Under the pieces are notes generated by a model. The model had not been told where the DNA came from. It did no database searches and saw nothing but the letters and a program-made list of their open reading frames with translations. The position numbers and the translations under genes were made by a program. 55,237 nucleotides of DNA from Candolleomyces eurysporus (lineage: Eukaryota > Basidiomycota > Agaricomycetes > Agaricales > Psathyrellaceae): assembly GCA_027579435.1 (NCBI GenBank), contig JANBPK010001230.1, positions 1-55,237 on the forward strand, read 5' to 3'. Below are positions 46,545 to 55,237 of this stretch, in pieces; the stretch's first letter is position 1; each line of letters begins with the position of its first letter.

Positions 46545-46830
46545 AAGGATATACTTCTGCAAACTTTACGCCGACCCAGCTCGTTTCGCGCGTGCAGCAG
46601 AGGACGATTTTGCCATGTCAGACCGACATTGTTGCTAGTTTTTGGTCGGTGCTTATTCAGGTTTTTTGATAGTCCAAAGTTTGCGGATTGAGAACACTAT
46701 TTCATCGATAGCCTCAGTCGTCCCTTCCCTATCGATTGCGCGTTCTATGACTTACTCGGTTCATGGTGTCATGAAGAACGGACAGCTCTTGGAGACGGTC
46801 GATTGATAATATGCACATTGTCATCTCTGT
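46545..46830 (+). pseudogene. Iminopeptidase fragment 2 (exons 10-12), ends at an inversion breakpoint
   Basis: Contains degenerate exon 10 (KLYADPARFARAAEDDF, parent YVDPAYITRAADDDF), exon 11-like RIENTISSIA and exon 12-like VMKNGQLLETVD. It stops near 46.83 kb, where the sequence turns into the reverse complement of the same fragment type. Nonfunctional. Confidence 0.8.
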
Positions 46831-46869
46831 CGCTAAGACACACTTGAAATTAATCTTCCCGCGAACACC

Positions 46870-47400
46870 AGGACACGGAAAACGAGAAAGTTCAGCATTC
46901 CGGGCTCACGAGCAGTGTTCAGCGTCAAGATCATTTCATGGAAGGCTTCCTTCAAAGCGTGTGTGGTCGTAGCCTAGACATTCTACTCGCAAGGTTGCAG
47001 GAATCAGTCGAGAAGCATGGGAATGAGGGTTGTATCGACGACCTTGGACGACCACGGTTAGGATGTGCCAACGAAGGAAGATTAATTTCAAGTGCGTCTT
47101 AGCTACAGAGACGTCAATGTGCATATTATCAATCGACCGTCTCCATGAGCTGTCCGTTCTTCATGATAACATCGAGTAGGTCATAGAACGCGCAATCGAT
47201 AGGGAAGGAATGACTGAGGCTATCGATGAAATGGTGGTTCTCACTCCGCAAATGGCTATCCAAGAAAAAAAAAAAAACCTGAATGAGCACTGACCGGAAA
47301 CCAGCAACGATGTTGGTTTGACATACTTGACAAAATCGTTCTCTGCTGCACACGCGATATGAACTAGATCGACGTGGAGGTTGGAGGTGGACATCCTGAG
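46870..47400 (-). pseudogene. Iminopeptidase fragment 3, inverted
   Basis: Minus-strand counterpart of the other fragments. From 47400 down it shows exon 10-like STSNLHVDLVHIACAAENDF, exon 12-like IMKNGQLMETVD (near 47130), exon 13-like words around 47050 and exon 14/15-like words near 46900. Together with secreted gene copy c it forms an inverted unit. A run of a at 47266-47278 lies in the intron. Nonfunctional. Confidence 0.82.
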
Positions 47401-47462
47401 AAGCATCGATTTAGCAATCTCATCGCTGTGAGAAGTGGTTCTAAAACCTAAATCTACTCTAC

Positions 47463-47999
47463 TTAATCCAACGCTTCAAGCAATTCATCCGAATCTCTCC
47501 GATTAAAGCTACTCTCCGGATTCTCTTCAAGGTACCTCCTGACGAACTCTTCCACTACTCCTCTCTGGAAGAGATCTGAGTTCTCTGTATCTTCATCGAG
47601 GAACTCTCGCTTCTTTATCATTTTTTTGATACCAGAGGCGATGAGGGGGGCCAGGAACCAACTGCGTTCGCATTGTGGTGAAGGGAAAGCGTGCATAAGT
47701 ATATAGATCAGTAAGAATTGATAGGTGACTTACAAGGGCTCGCGCTCGGCGAGGCCTTCGACGAGGTCGACGCCCATATCGGCTCGAGAGGCTAAATCGA
47801 GGTCGTCGATAGATCCAACAAACTCTCTCTCGAATTTGTCTTCTTGGCTGAACGAGCTACGAAAATTAGGGGATACTCCTTCGTCAATGCGCTGGATAAA
47901 TCGAGAGCAAGGAGGGAGAGCATACCTGATAGGCTGAGCAACCGCAGCGACGATAAAAGTCGAAGCAAAAGCGATGGAGACAAGCGCAGTTCGGACCAT
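47463..47999 (-). CDS. Small secreted precursor, copy c (inverted, short core)
   Basis: Exons 47926-47999, 47734-47856, 47463-47661; 131 aa, frame intact. Signal peptide MVRTALVSIAFASTFIVAAV is identical to copy b at the protein level. The acidic pro-region (DLDLASRADMGVDLVEGLAE) ends in R before the core. The core, about residues 64-84, opens EPFWFLAPLIASGIKK and ends in a basic cluster KKR, then the acidic tail EFLDEDTENSDLFQRGVVEE. The core resembles the start of copy a's core but is short like that of copy b, so core exons seem to vary faster than their flanks. It is transcribed away from the inversion junction. Function unknown. Confidence 0.78.
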
Positions 48000-49708
48000 G
48001 ATCGATAGTTGAAGGCTTTGGTGAAAAGGGGTACGGGATGGTTGGGCGATAAGACGATAGATAGACGAATAGAGACCGCTTAGAAGACCAGCTTCAGAGG
48101 AGTTGATTAGTCCGTTGGGAGAGACCAGCTGAGGAATCCTAGCAGCTGACGATTTCCTCCTTTATAGTCCAAAGGAGGTGCAGTGTAGACAGCGGATAAA
48201 ACTTACTAACGATCCTAGATATCAGATGGAGCAGTACAGCCTGTCGCGCGCAATTTATGCATCTCGGGAGCCTTCTGACGCGAGTATACTAACAAAGCAA
48301 TGAAGACGGCCACGGGAGGGATTTTATCGCGTTGCTACCCTACGAACGTGGAAGCCTCCTCATCCAACATGGATGGATGATACTTCATCCCGTAGACGTA
48401 GTGCATATTGATCGATCGAAACAATGCGGCCCGAAAATCATTCACAGAGATCTTCATGTGTCTCAAAAAAAGTCACTGATGAAGCCCCTCCAAGTCCCTT
48501 GGGAAGAAAAAACTTGGAGCCGACTATGACAGACGATGACCAGAGCGCGTACGCTTTCAACAAGTCGTCATTATGAGAGGGTTCAATGGGCGGCGATCCT
48601 GTGGTATGGTCACTCGTTGATCTTCAGTCTTCAAAGTTTGTGTAAAAGAGAGAGAGAGAGTGGGTGTGAAAGCTTTCAAGCGCCCAGTGAAAACGGGGTT
48701 TTCAAATATCTGCAATGTTATGCAAAAGGTGAAAATAAGCTACAAAGATCTGCACAAGCACACGCACACTCTCAATTTGATCCATTCTATCACTCATTCT
48801 TCTGCATTATGCCGCTATCCTATGTGAAAAGGCGAAACCAGGAAATTTGACTGGCTCTCGAGCTTTTCGAAGACAAGTCGAAGATGGTTCACATCAATTG
48901 ACGTTGACGTTGTCTGTGGGCGCCGAGGGGTGGTAACCCATGTGATCCCACCTAATCCCACGGCGAGGTGCTCGCCTCACCTACTCACCTCAGATTCCTC
49001 GCATCTTCATTGAGATGGTCTGTGCGTGGAGCTTCTTTTCATTTGCTGACCTATCTCGCGCAGAGCTGGAGGATTTCTTTTTCCCCTGTTAACTACTTCC
49101 GCCCTGTCCTCTTTGACAATCCCCTCAAACAACTATGGCAAGTCATGGCCGCAGCTGAGGTGAGCCACTCACTGAACGTAGCGCCTACTCATATGACGAG
49201 CCTCAATTCTATAGCGCCGGTGGTGACAGAGGTGACGGATCGAAGCGCTCGTCGGTGGCTATATGCGGTCTTCCTCGCTAGGACCAAGCCGGGACAGGAA
49301 GTTGTTACGACTGGTACTAGACGGAGATGGCTGTCCCAGCCGCACCGTGGTGAGTTTTTCACTTCTGTACTTCATTCTGGCCCTCATTAGATGTGACCAC
49401 ACAGCGACGTCTACGCGCCCATCGTTAAACCCAACCCGGTGGCGACGGCCAGCCTCAACTTCCAACCCTGCCCAACCGGTTGACTTCGACACGTGCATTT
49501 TCGATGTATCCGGCCAGCGGAGGGACGCAGATGGGTGCGGAATGTGGTGGGCGAGCGGACTTGGAAGGGGCTAGGCCGGCAAGGGGCTTGTAATGTGCAG
49601 GTTCAAGTGTATCTCAAATTAAATCTCAGCATTGATGGTCCCGATGCACTATTTTGCATATCTTTGCACGGGTTTGCAGACGGCGTTCTCGCTGGGTTTC
49701 AAGTTGGA
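48000..49708. other. Leader/promoter of copy c, then unrelated spacer
   Basis: 48000-48700 is the reverse complement of the spacer and leader found upstream of copies a, b and e. From about 48.88 kb to 49.69 kb the sequence is unique in the window, with overlapping chance frames (48968-49390, 49263-49574) but no recognised gene. A (ag)n run lies at 48648-48661. Confidence 0.5.
48161..48167 (-). promoter_or_regulatory. TATA box of secreted gene copy c
   Basis: tttatag on the plus strand (ctataaa on the minus strand), about 165 bp upstream of the minus-strand ATG at 47999, with the same leader words as the direct copies. Confidence 0.78.
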
Positions 49709-49876
49709 CTATGAAGGAGGAAATCGTTGGCTGTTAGGATTCCTCAGCTGATCTCTCCATACAAACTAATCAACTCCTCTGAAGCTGGTCTTCTAAGCAG
49801 TCTCTATCTGTCTATCTATCGTCTTATTACCCAGCCATCCCGTACCCCTTTTCACCAAAGCCTCCAACTATCGATC

Positions 49877-50421
49877 ATGGTCCGAACTGCGCTTGTCTCC
49901 ATCACTGTTGCTTCGACTTTTATCGTCGCTGTGGTTGCTCAGCCTATCGGGTATGCTCTCCCTCCTTGCTCTCGATTTATCCACTGGCAGCCCTTTGACG
50001 AAAAGGTTTATTTCCTAATTTTCCTAGCTCGTTTAGCCAAGAAGACAGATTCGAGAGGGAGCTTGTTGGATCTATCGACGGCCTCGATTTAGCGTCTTGA
50101 GCAGATACGGGCGTCGACCTCGTCGAAGGCCTCGCGGAGCGCGAGCCCTTGTAAGTCGCATATTAACTCTCGCTGATTCATATACTTATGAACGCTTCCC
50201 TTCACCATAATGCGAACGCAGCATCTTCGACCTCGTTATGAATGGTGTGAACGCAATCAAAAATGCCATAGGGAAGCGAGAGTTCCTCGATGAGGATACC
50301 GATAGTTTAGGCCTCTTCGAGAGGGGAGTAGTGGAAGAGTTCGTCAGGAGGTACCTAAGAAAATCCGGAGAGTAGCTTTGATCGGAGAGACTCGGTTGAA
50401 TTGCTTGAAGCGTTGGATTAA
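49877..50421 (+). pseudogene. Small secreted precursor, copy d (broken)
   Basis: Exon equivalents 49877-49950, 50028-50150 and 50222-50421 are collinear with copy b. Two lesions are visible: a TGA at 50098-50100 in exon 2 where other copies have CGA (SRAD), and a lost dinucleotide in exon 3 near 50355 (tacctaagaaaatcc, others taccttgaagaaaatcc) that shifts the frame in the tail. The TATA box is also altered to ctatgaa at 49709-49715. The core would open like copy b (FDLVMNGVNAIK) and end GKR. Probably a recent pseudogene. Confidence 0.8.
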
Positions 50422-50479
50422 GTGAAGTAGAATTAATATTAGAACTACTTCTCACAGTGAAAAGACTGCTGAATGGACG

Positions 50480-51010
50480 TTTTTTCAAGGGTATCCACCT
50501 GCAAACTTCACGTCGACCCAGCTCGTTTCGCGCGTGCAGCAGAGGACGATTTTGCCATGTCAGACCGACATCGTTGCTGGTTTCCGGTCAGTGCTCATTC
50601 AGGTTTTTGNTTTTTTTGGAGAGTCCATTTGCGGAGTGAGAACCACCATTTCATCGATAGCCTCAGTCATCCCTTCCCTATCGATTGCGCGTTCTATGAT
50701 CTACTCGATGTTATCATGAAGAACGGACAGCTCATGAAGACGGTCGATTGATAATATACACATGGACGTCTCTGTAGCTAAGACGCACTTAAAAATTAAT
50801 CTTCCTTCGTTGGCACATCCTAACCGTGGTCGTCCAAGGTCGTCGATACAACCCTCATTCCCATGCTTCTCGACTGATTCCTGCAACCTTGCGAGTAGAA
50901 TGTCTAGGCTACGATCACACACGCTTTGAAGAGAGCCTTCCATGAAATGATCTTGACGCTGAACACTGCTCGTGAGCCCGGAATGCCGAAGCTTCTCTTT
51001 TCCGTGTCCT
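50480..51010 (+). pseudogene. Iminopeptidase fragment 4
   Basis: Contains exon 10-like KLHVDPARFARAAEDDF, exon 11-like SENHHFIDS, exon 12-like IMKNGQLMKTVD, then exon 13-like and exon 14-like pieces near 50815-50990. It closely resembles the inverted fragment 3. An N lies in a T run near 50610. No catalytic Ser region. Nonfunctional. Confidence 0.85.
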
Positions 51011-51761
51011 GGTGTTCGCGACTTGCTAACAGATGGCTTTGCGGCTCTACAATTTTCTATTCACTGATGATCACTGACCGTGACACTAGTACTTTTCTAG
51101 GAACAATCATGATCCGTCCACTTTCAGTGATGGCAGACCGACTTGAAAGCGTAGACTGGCATCCTTCCACCCACACACTCTCTGACACACACTTTGAAGA
51201 ATGAAGATTAACAAAGCGCATGGTCACCGTGACCATACCACAGGGTCGCCGCTCACTGAACGCTTTGATATAATGCTCGAGAAGGTGGACGCGTTCTGGT
51301 CATCGCGTGTCACTACTAGCTCCTTCCTCCCAAGGGACTTGAAGGGGTTTCATCAGCGCCTCCTTCTGATACACGGAGGCGAATGGAGATCCCCGTGAAT
51401 GAATTTTGGCCCACTTCGTTTCAGTCTATCAAAGGTGATAACAACAAGAAGGATCGTCATTACTATGTAGGTACTGCGTCCGATCTCTATGGGATCGAGT
51501 ATCATCCATCCATATGCGATGAAGAGGCATAAATTTTCATAGGGTGGCAAGGCGATGAAGAGTCTCCTATCTTCTTCGCTTTGTTGGTGTACTGTGGGCT
51601 CTTGGGCGCGTCAGAAGGCTTTCGAGACGCATACAATGCACGTAATCAGCTGTACGTCTCTAGTGCTTCATCTGTGATATCTGAAGCCCACATGAAGCCC
51701 ACATTACGCAGGGTCGCTAGTAATTTTTATCCGTTGTGTGCACTGTACACCGCTGTCTGGA

Positions 51762-51768
51762 CTATAAA
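51762..51768 (+). promoter_or_regulatory. TATA box of secreted gene copy e
   Basis: ctataaa about 165 bp upstream of ATG 51929; the leader repeats gctgggattcctcagctgg and aagctggtcttctaagcag. Confidence 0.78.
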
Positions 51769-51928
51769 GAGTAGATCGTTGGCTGCTGGGATTCCTCAGC
51801 TGGTTTCTCCAAACAAACTAATCAACTCCTCTGAAGCTGGTCTTCTAAGCAGTGTATCTATCTATCGTCCTTTCACCCAGTCATCTGAATCCAATCCCCC
51901 TTTACACCAAAGCCCCCAGCTATCCATA

Positions 51929-52530
51929 ATGGTCCGAACTGTGCTTTTCTCCATCGCTGTTGCTTCGACTTTCATCATCGCTGCGGTTGCTCATCCCATC
52001 GAGTACGCACTCCCTCCTTGCTCTCGATTTATCCAGCACATTGACGAAGGCTTATCTGCTAATTTTTCTAGCTCGTTCAGCCAAGAAGACAACGTCGAGA
52101 GAGAGTATGTTGGATCTATTGACAACGCCGATTTAACCTCTCGAGCCGATATGGACATCGACCTCGTCGAGCGCGAACCCTTCGGCGCGTAAGTCGACTA
52201 TCAACTCTCACTAACCCATATACTTACGAACACTTTCCCTTATACCATAATGCGAACACAGCCTTCTTTCATTCGCCGCTCAGGGTATTGGAGCAATCAC
52301 AAAAGCCATAGCCGCACGGAAAGCCAGGAACGCTGCGNAAAAAAGCCGCTGGTGGCGCTCCTCCACCTAGGCAGAAAAGGAAGCGAGAGTTCTTCGACGA
52401 GGATACCGAAGATTTGGACCTTTTCCAGAGGGAGGTAGTAGAAGAGTTCATCAGGAGCTACCTTGAGGATGATTTGGAGAGTATCTTTGAACGGAGAGAC
52501 TTGGTTGAGTCGCTTGAAGCGTTGGATTAG
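51929..52530 (+). CDS. Small secreted precursor, copy e (intermediate core)
   Basis: Exons 51929-52002, 52072-52188, 52262-52530. The N near 52338 (gctgcgn before an a-run) is one base too many; without it the product is 152 aa. Signal peptide MVRTVLFSIAVASTFIIAAV then AHPI. The pro-region has NADLTSRADMDIDLVER, lacking the GLAE insertion of copies a-d. The core opens EPFGALLSFAAQGIGAITKA, continues into a basic Ala/Arg/Lys stretch, a short Pro run and ends RQKRKR. The acidic tail EFFDEDTEDLDLFQREVVEE closes with SLEALD. It is structurally between copy a (long core) and copies b/c (short core). Function unknown; Kex2 processing inferred. Confidence 0.75.
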
Positions 52531-53120
52531 TCGGAGTAGATGTAACTGCTAGAATCACGTTTCATAGCGATAGGACTGCTGAATAGACGTCNTTTTTATT
52601 ATTTTTGTGCAAACAATTTCAAAAACGATTGGAATGCGACCACCCGTCCCTGCAAGACAACGATGGAAAGATAGTAGCTATTGGGACAGAGTACTGATTG
52701 TCTACCCCCGAATGGCGATCAGTGTGTACTTTGTGGGTGTTTTTGCACTTGATGGAACTGTGAAACTATTGTGCCGTTTAGATGCAGTTCCGTAACGGAT
52801 GGTAAGACGTACACAGAAGAAGTCGAGAATGACTGTTTCGACGCCCTTCCATCTAACGGCGCTGATTTCACTGTCATTGGCTGTGTTTAATCGGCACCTG
52901 TGTGGAATGAGGAACTGTTGGATAGGTGCCCACAATCCGTATTGTGGTTAGTAAGTATCCAGCGTGGACGGTCCAGCCAGGCTATAAATCGAGGCTCATT
53001 GTTGTGCAATGCGACTCCTCAGCTGGTCTGTAAATTTGTTAGAAGCTGGTCTTCAGACAAAAACTTGAAATTTCTCTCGTATTGCTCATCCCGTATTCTT
53101 TCAGTCTTCTACCATCCACA
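52531..53120. other. Spacer with promoter of diverged copy f
   Basis: No iminopeptidase fragment is recognisable here, unlike the other spacers. A TATA box (ctataaa, 52982-52988) is followed by actcctcagctggtctg and agaagctggtcttc, the same leader words as in copies a-e, although the surrounding sequence is otherwise diverged. Confidence 0.6.
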
Positions 53121-53675
53121 ATGGCTCGACTCGCTTTGCTAGTACTTAGCGTAGTCGCCGCAAGTTTATTGCTTGTCCAAGCTTACCCCATGCCAGAGTA
53201 CGTGATTTCACGCATTTATCGACTTTCATCTCCTCAAAGCTTTAAATAGGAACCGCTCGTACAGGACATCTGACCTTGGCCAGATTATTCAACGAGATCC
53301 GCTCGACCTCGTCGAGCGAGATCCACTCGCCGCGTAAGTTCTCTCCAGCATCCACTGACGGTAGATTACACAACTAACTATCCGTCTTGATATAGATTCG
53401 GCAATATTCTCAGAAGCGTTGTGAGGATAGCATCCAAAGTGGCGGGCAAGGTGGCCAAACCTGCCGCTAAGGCAGTCCAAGGGGCAAAAGGTGCGGTCAA
53501 GGCGGTCAAGGCCACCAAAGCTACCCAAGTCGTCAAAGGCGCGAAGAAGGTGGCGACAAAAGGTGAAAAGTTCAAGCAGCAATTCCAAGATAGGAAGCAG
53601 CAACAGGAAGACAGGACGAGGCGAAGAGAGCAAAAAAAGATGCAGAGGGAAGAGAAGAAGAGGGCCAAGGCGTGA
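53121..53675 (+). CDS. Small secreted precursor, copy f (diverged, Lys-rich)
   Basis: Exons 53121-53197, 53265-53333, 53396-53675; 141 aa, frame intact, intron positions equivalent to copies a-e. Signal peptide MARLALLVLSVVAASLLLVQ then AYPM. The short pro-region contains two similar motifs, QRDPLDLVERDPL. The rest is strongly cationic: FGNILRSVVRIASKVAGK, then Lys/Ala/Val-rich helix-like sequence (AVKAVKATKATQVVKGAKKV) and a Lys/Arg/Gln/Glu-rich tail. Unlike copies a-e it has no acidic FLDEDTE tail and stops at 53673. The conserved LVER-(D/E)P junction supports common ancestry and a conserved processing point. Function unknown. Confidence 0.72.
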
Positions 53676-54816
53676 GCAGAAGCAGAAGAAGAAAGAGGAA
53701 AAGCAGAGGAAGAAGCAAAAGAGGGATCTCTCCGAGCTTTCTGAATCTTGAAGGCCCCAACGGCAATGTGATCATGGCGGCTGGTGTCTTCTGCCACCAG
53801 CTAGTAGTATAATGTCGAGCATCCGAATAGAGTTGTGTGATCCTGTTCTCAATTCAAAGTTCCAGACTCGGGGTGGATGCCGGTGGAAGCCTGTAAAATG
53901 GTTTTGACTGTCCAAATCATGCCTTTACCGGGAGATGGGTCCCTTGAATCTAAATCGATGTTCAGCTTCTAGAGGCAGTTTCCCGCGGTGCCTGAGCAAC
54001 CAAATCGTATTTTGGTCACGTTCTGGCCGTCTGGTGCATTTGTTCGGGGCGCTAGTCTCGGGAAAACCCGCTTCACGTTGACGAATTTCTATACCGCCGA
54101 CGAAGCATGACTGGAGAGCGACCGTATATGAAAGGAGGTACATAGGCTTATTTACACGTTTCAAAAACACACATTCTTGTTGCCCTTTGACTTTCATTGA
54201 TCTCAACCCCATAGGGGCGGAATGGAAAGTCACGATCACGCGCGTGTGACCGTAGACTACGATCCCAACGGTTGAAGAGATGTTTCTTTCCAGCCCTACT
54301 TGCGCTTTATGCCCTAGATTCCCATCCTCTTATCTCCAGCAGCGGCTGCACGCCGCGTCAACAGTAACTCGGAGAAGTCTCAATCTCTCGTACCCGGACA
54401 TATCTCCTCTTTCTGACTCTGATCGTGATCGTCGGAACGACCTCGCTCTGGTCAACTCAATCGATGTAATTGCTCTCCACTCAACTCTGCAGCGATTTCA
54501 GCGTCTCTTCGCAGTCCGCATCAGTTTTCTGTCTGAGTTTCTACAGATACGCGAGACAAACGGTGCTGATGCGGGTGATCTTGTCACATACGGGGTACCC
54601 GGATGTCGCACCTCCTGCCCATACAGACATCTGCGCAGTAGTGTTTCCGGGAGCGCTGCTTCTCCAATCCCAAGCCTAAGCGCGACGTGTATTCGTCGTT
54701 TGGGGCAGTTTGATACACTGGGGGAGCAGCTCGAGCTAAATGAAGTGTCAGTAAGTTGCAATTATTGTCGATACAAGAATATGCGCTAATTCGGTCGCGC
54801 TTGTGGTTGCCGGTGA
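53676..54816. other. 1.1-kb stretch, no gene assigned
   Basis: 3' flank of copy f, including more Lys/Glu-rich frames that are continuations of repetitive purine-rich sequence. A plus-strand frame at 54280-54789 (169 codons) has no recognised motif and no splice partner, so it is not called. Confidence 0.4.
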
Positions 54817-55237
54817 AGCTCTATTGTGAAAGTGGCCCGCCTCTTTAACTTCGGCGAGGCCTATGTCTACATAATGTTGGGAGTATCACATTTCAAAGTA
54901 CCATCTTGGGCCAAGCCCGTACAAACCGCATCTGCTGCACACCATCCCGGTCGGCTTCTTCCGTTCGCGGTATCGCCCGGCCAGTCACTTTGGATCGCCG
55001 CTTTCCTCTCTGTTGTTGCACCAGTGCTAGGCAGCTTGAGTGCTCTAAAGATCGCATTCGAGGATGAGGAGTGCCGATCATGTGGAAAGTCTTCGCCGTT
55101 TTATCCCCGTTCGGTCCTGCCTGGAATTCAATACTGGGCACCTTCTACATCAGCTCGTGGGTCTGCTCTCCGACCTCAATGCAAACCCAAGATGTTGTTC
55201 CTAATTAGAGATGAGGATGAGGAGTGCCAATCATGTG
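54817..55237 (+). CDS. Open-ended frame running off the right edge, weak candidate
   Basis: Open from after a TGA at 54814 to the window end (140 codons); first ATG at 54874. The translation includes a hydrophobic patch SLWIAAFLSVVAPVLGSL and twice a DEEC-x-SC motif (FEDEECRSCGKSS and DEDEECQSC), 51 codons apart, because of a direct DNA repeat. The paired Cys motifs look zinc-binding-like, but no family is recognised and chance cannot be excluded. Partial; low confidence. Confidence 0.25.
55061..55237. repeat. 24-bp direct repeat, 153 bp apart
   Basis: aggatgaggagtgccgatca plus tgtg at 55061-55084 recurs at 55214-55237 with one mismatch. The spacing is a multiple of three. The window ends inside or at the end of the second copy, so a longer tandem repeat could continue to the right. 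Confidence 0.65.

Noticed and set aside
54280..54789. 169-codon plus frame near the right end
   Set aside because: Composition looks like chance reading; no motif and no paralog in the window.

Overview
The window looks like genomic DNA of a filamentous basidiomycete, most probably an Agaricomycete mushroom. Genes are broken by many short introns (about 45-90 nt, GT-AG, including micro-exons of 10, 15 and 21 nt). Both strands are used densely and the gene set is eukaryotic: chaperonin CCT5, PP2A, Sec14, VTC1, HMG-CoA reductase and an AGC kinase. Scattered single Ns, often next to homopolymers, mark a draft assembly; several Ns look like one base too many. All exon models come from reading splice signals and protein family conservation by eye; most exon sums were checked for phase.

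Region 1 (1-1.6 kb) holds a partial proline-rich gene leaving the left edge and, divergent from it, a WW-domain protein gene. Region 2 (about 2-22 kb) is accessory and decayed. It contains a 617-bp element with ~110-bp terminal inverted repeats, a broken PIF1/Helitron-type helicase, a second inverted-repeat element (17.3-18.7 kb), and two minus-strand families amplified three times each: a DnaJ class B (Sis1-like) gene, all copies truncated at nearly the same point of the C-terminal domain, and an unrecognised MAE-family gene with a conserved aromatic/basic tail. Only the rightmost DnaJ copy keeps an intact J-domain reading frame.

Region 3 (22.3-43 kb) is conserved and gene-dense: VTC1-like DUF202 protein, a small DUF427 protein, an HMG-CoA reductase gene lacking the usual membrane/sterol-sensing half, an AGC-type kinase, a coiled-coil protein, CCT5, PP2A catalytic subunit, a small probable mitochondrial protein, a Sec14 lipid-transfer protein and a 15-exon prolyl iminopeptidase.

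Region 4 (43-53.7 kb) is a young segmental array. The 3' half of the iminopeptidase gene plus a small secreted-protein gene has been copied repeatedly, once in inverted orientation. This yields five close copies and one diverged copy of a three-exon secreted precursor: signal peptide, acidic pro-region, a cationic amphipathic segment ending in a dibasic KR (in the close copies), then an acidic tail. The iminopeptidase fragments are dead; the secreted genes are mostly intact, share a TATA box and a 5' leader element, and vary most in the presumed core peptide. This family of apparent Kex2-processed cationic peptides is the best candidate in the window for an undescribed system. The last 1.5 kb holds only one weak open-ended frame and a short direct repeat.
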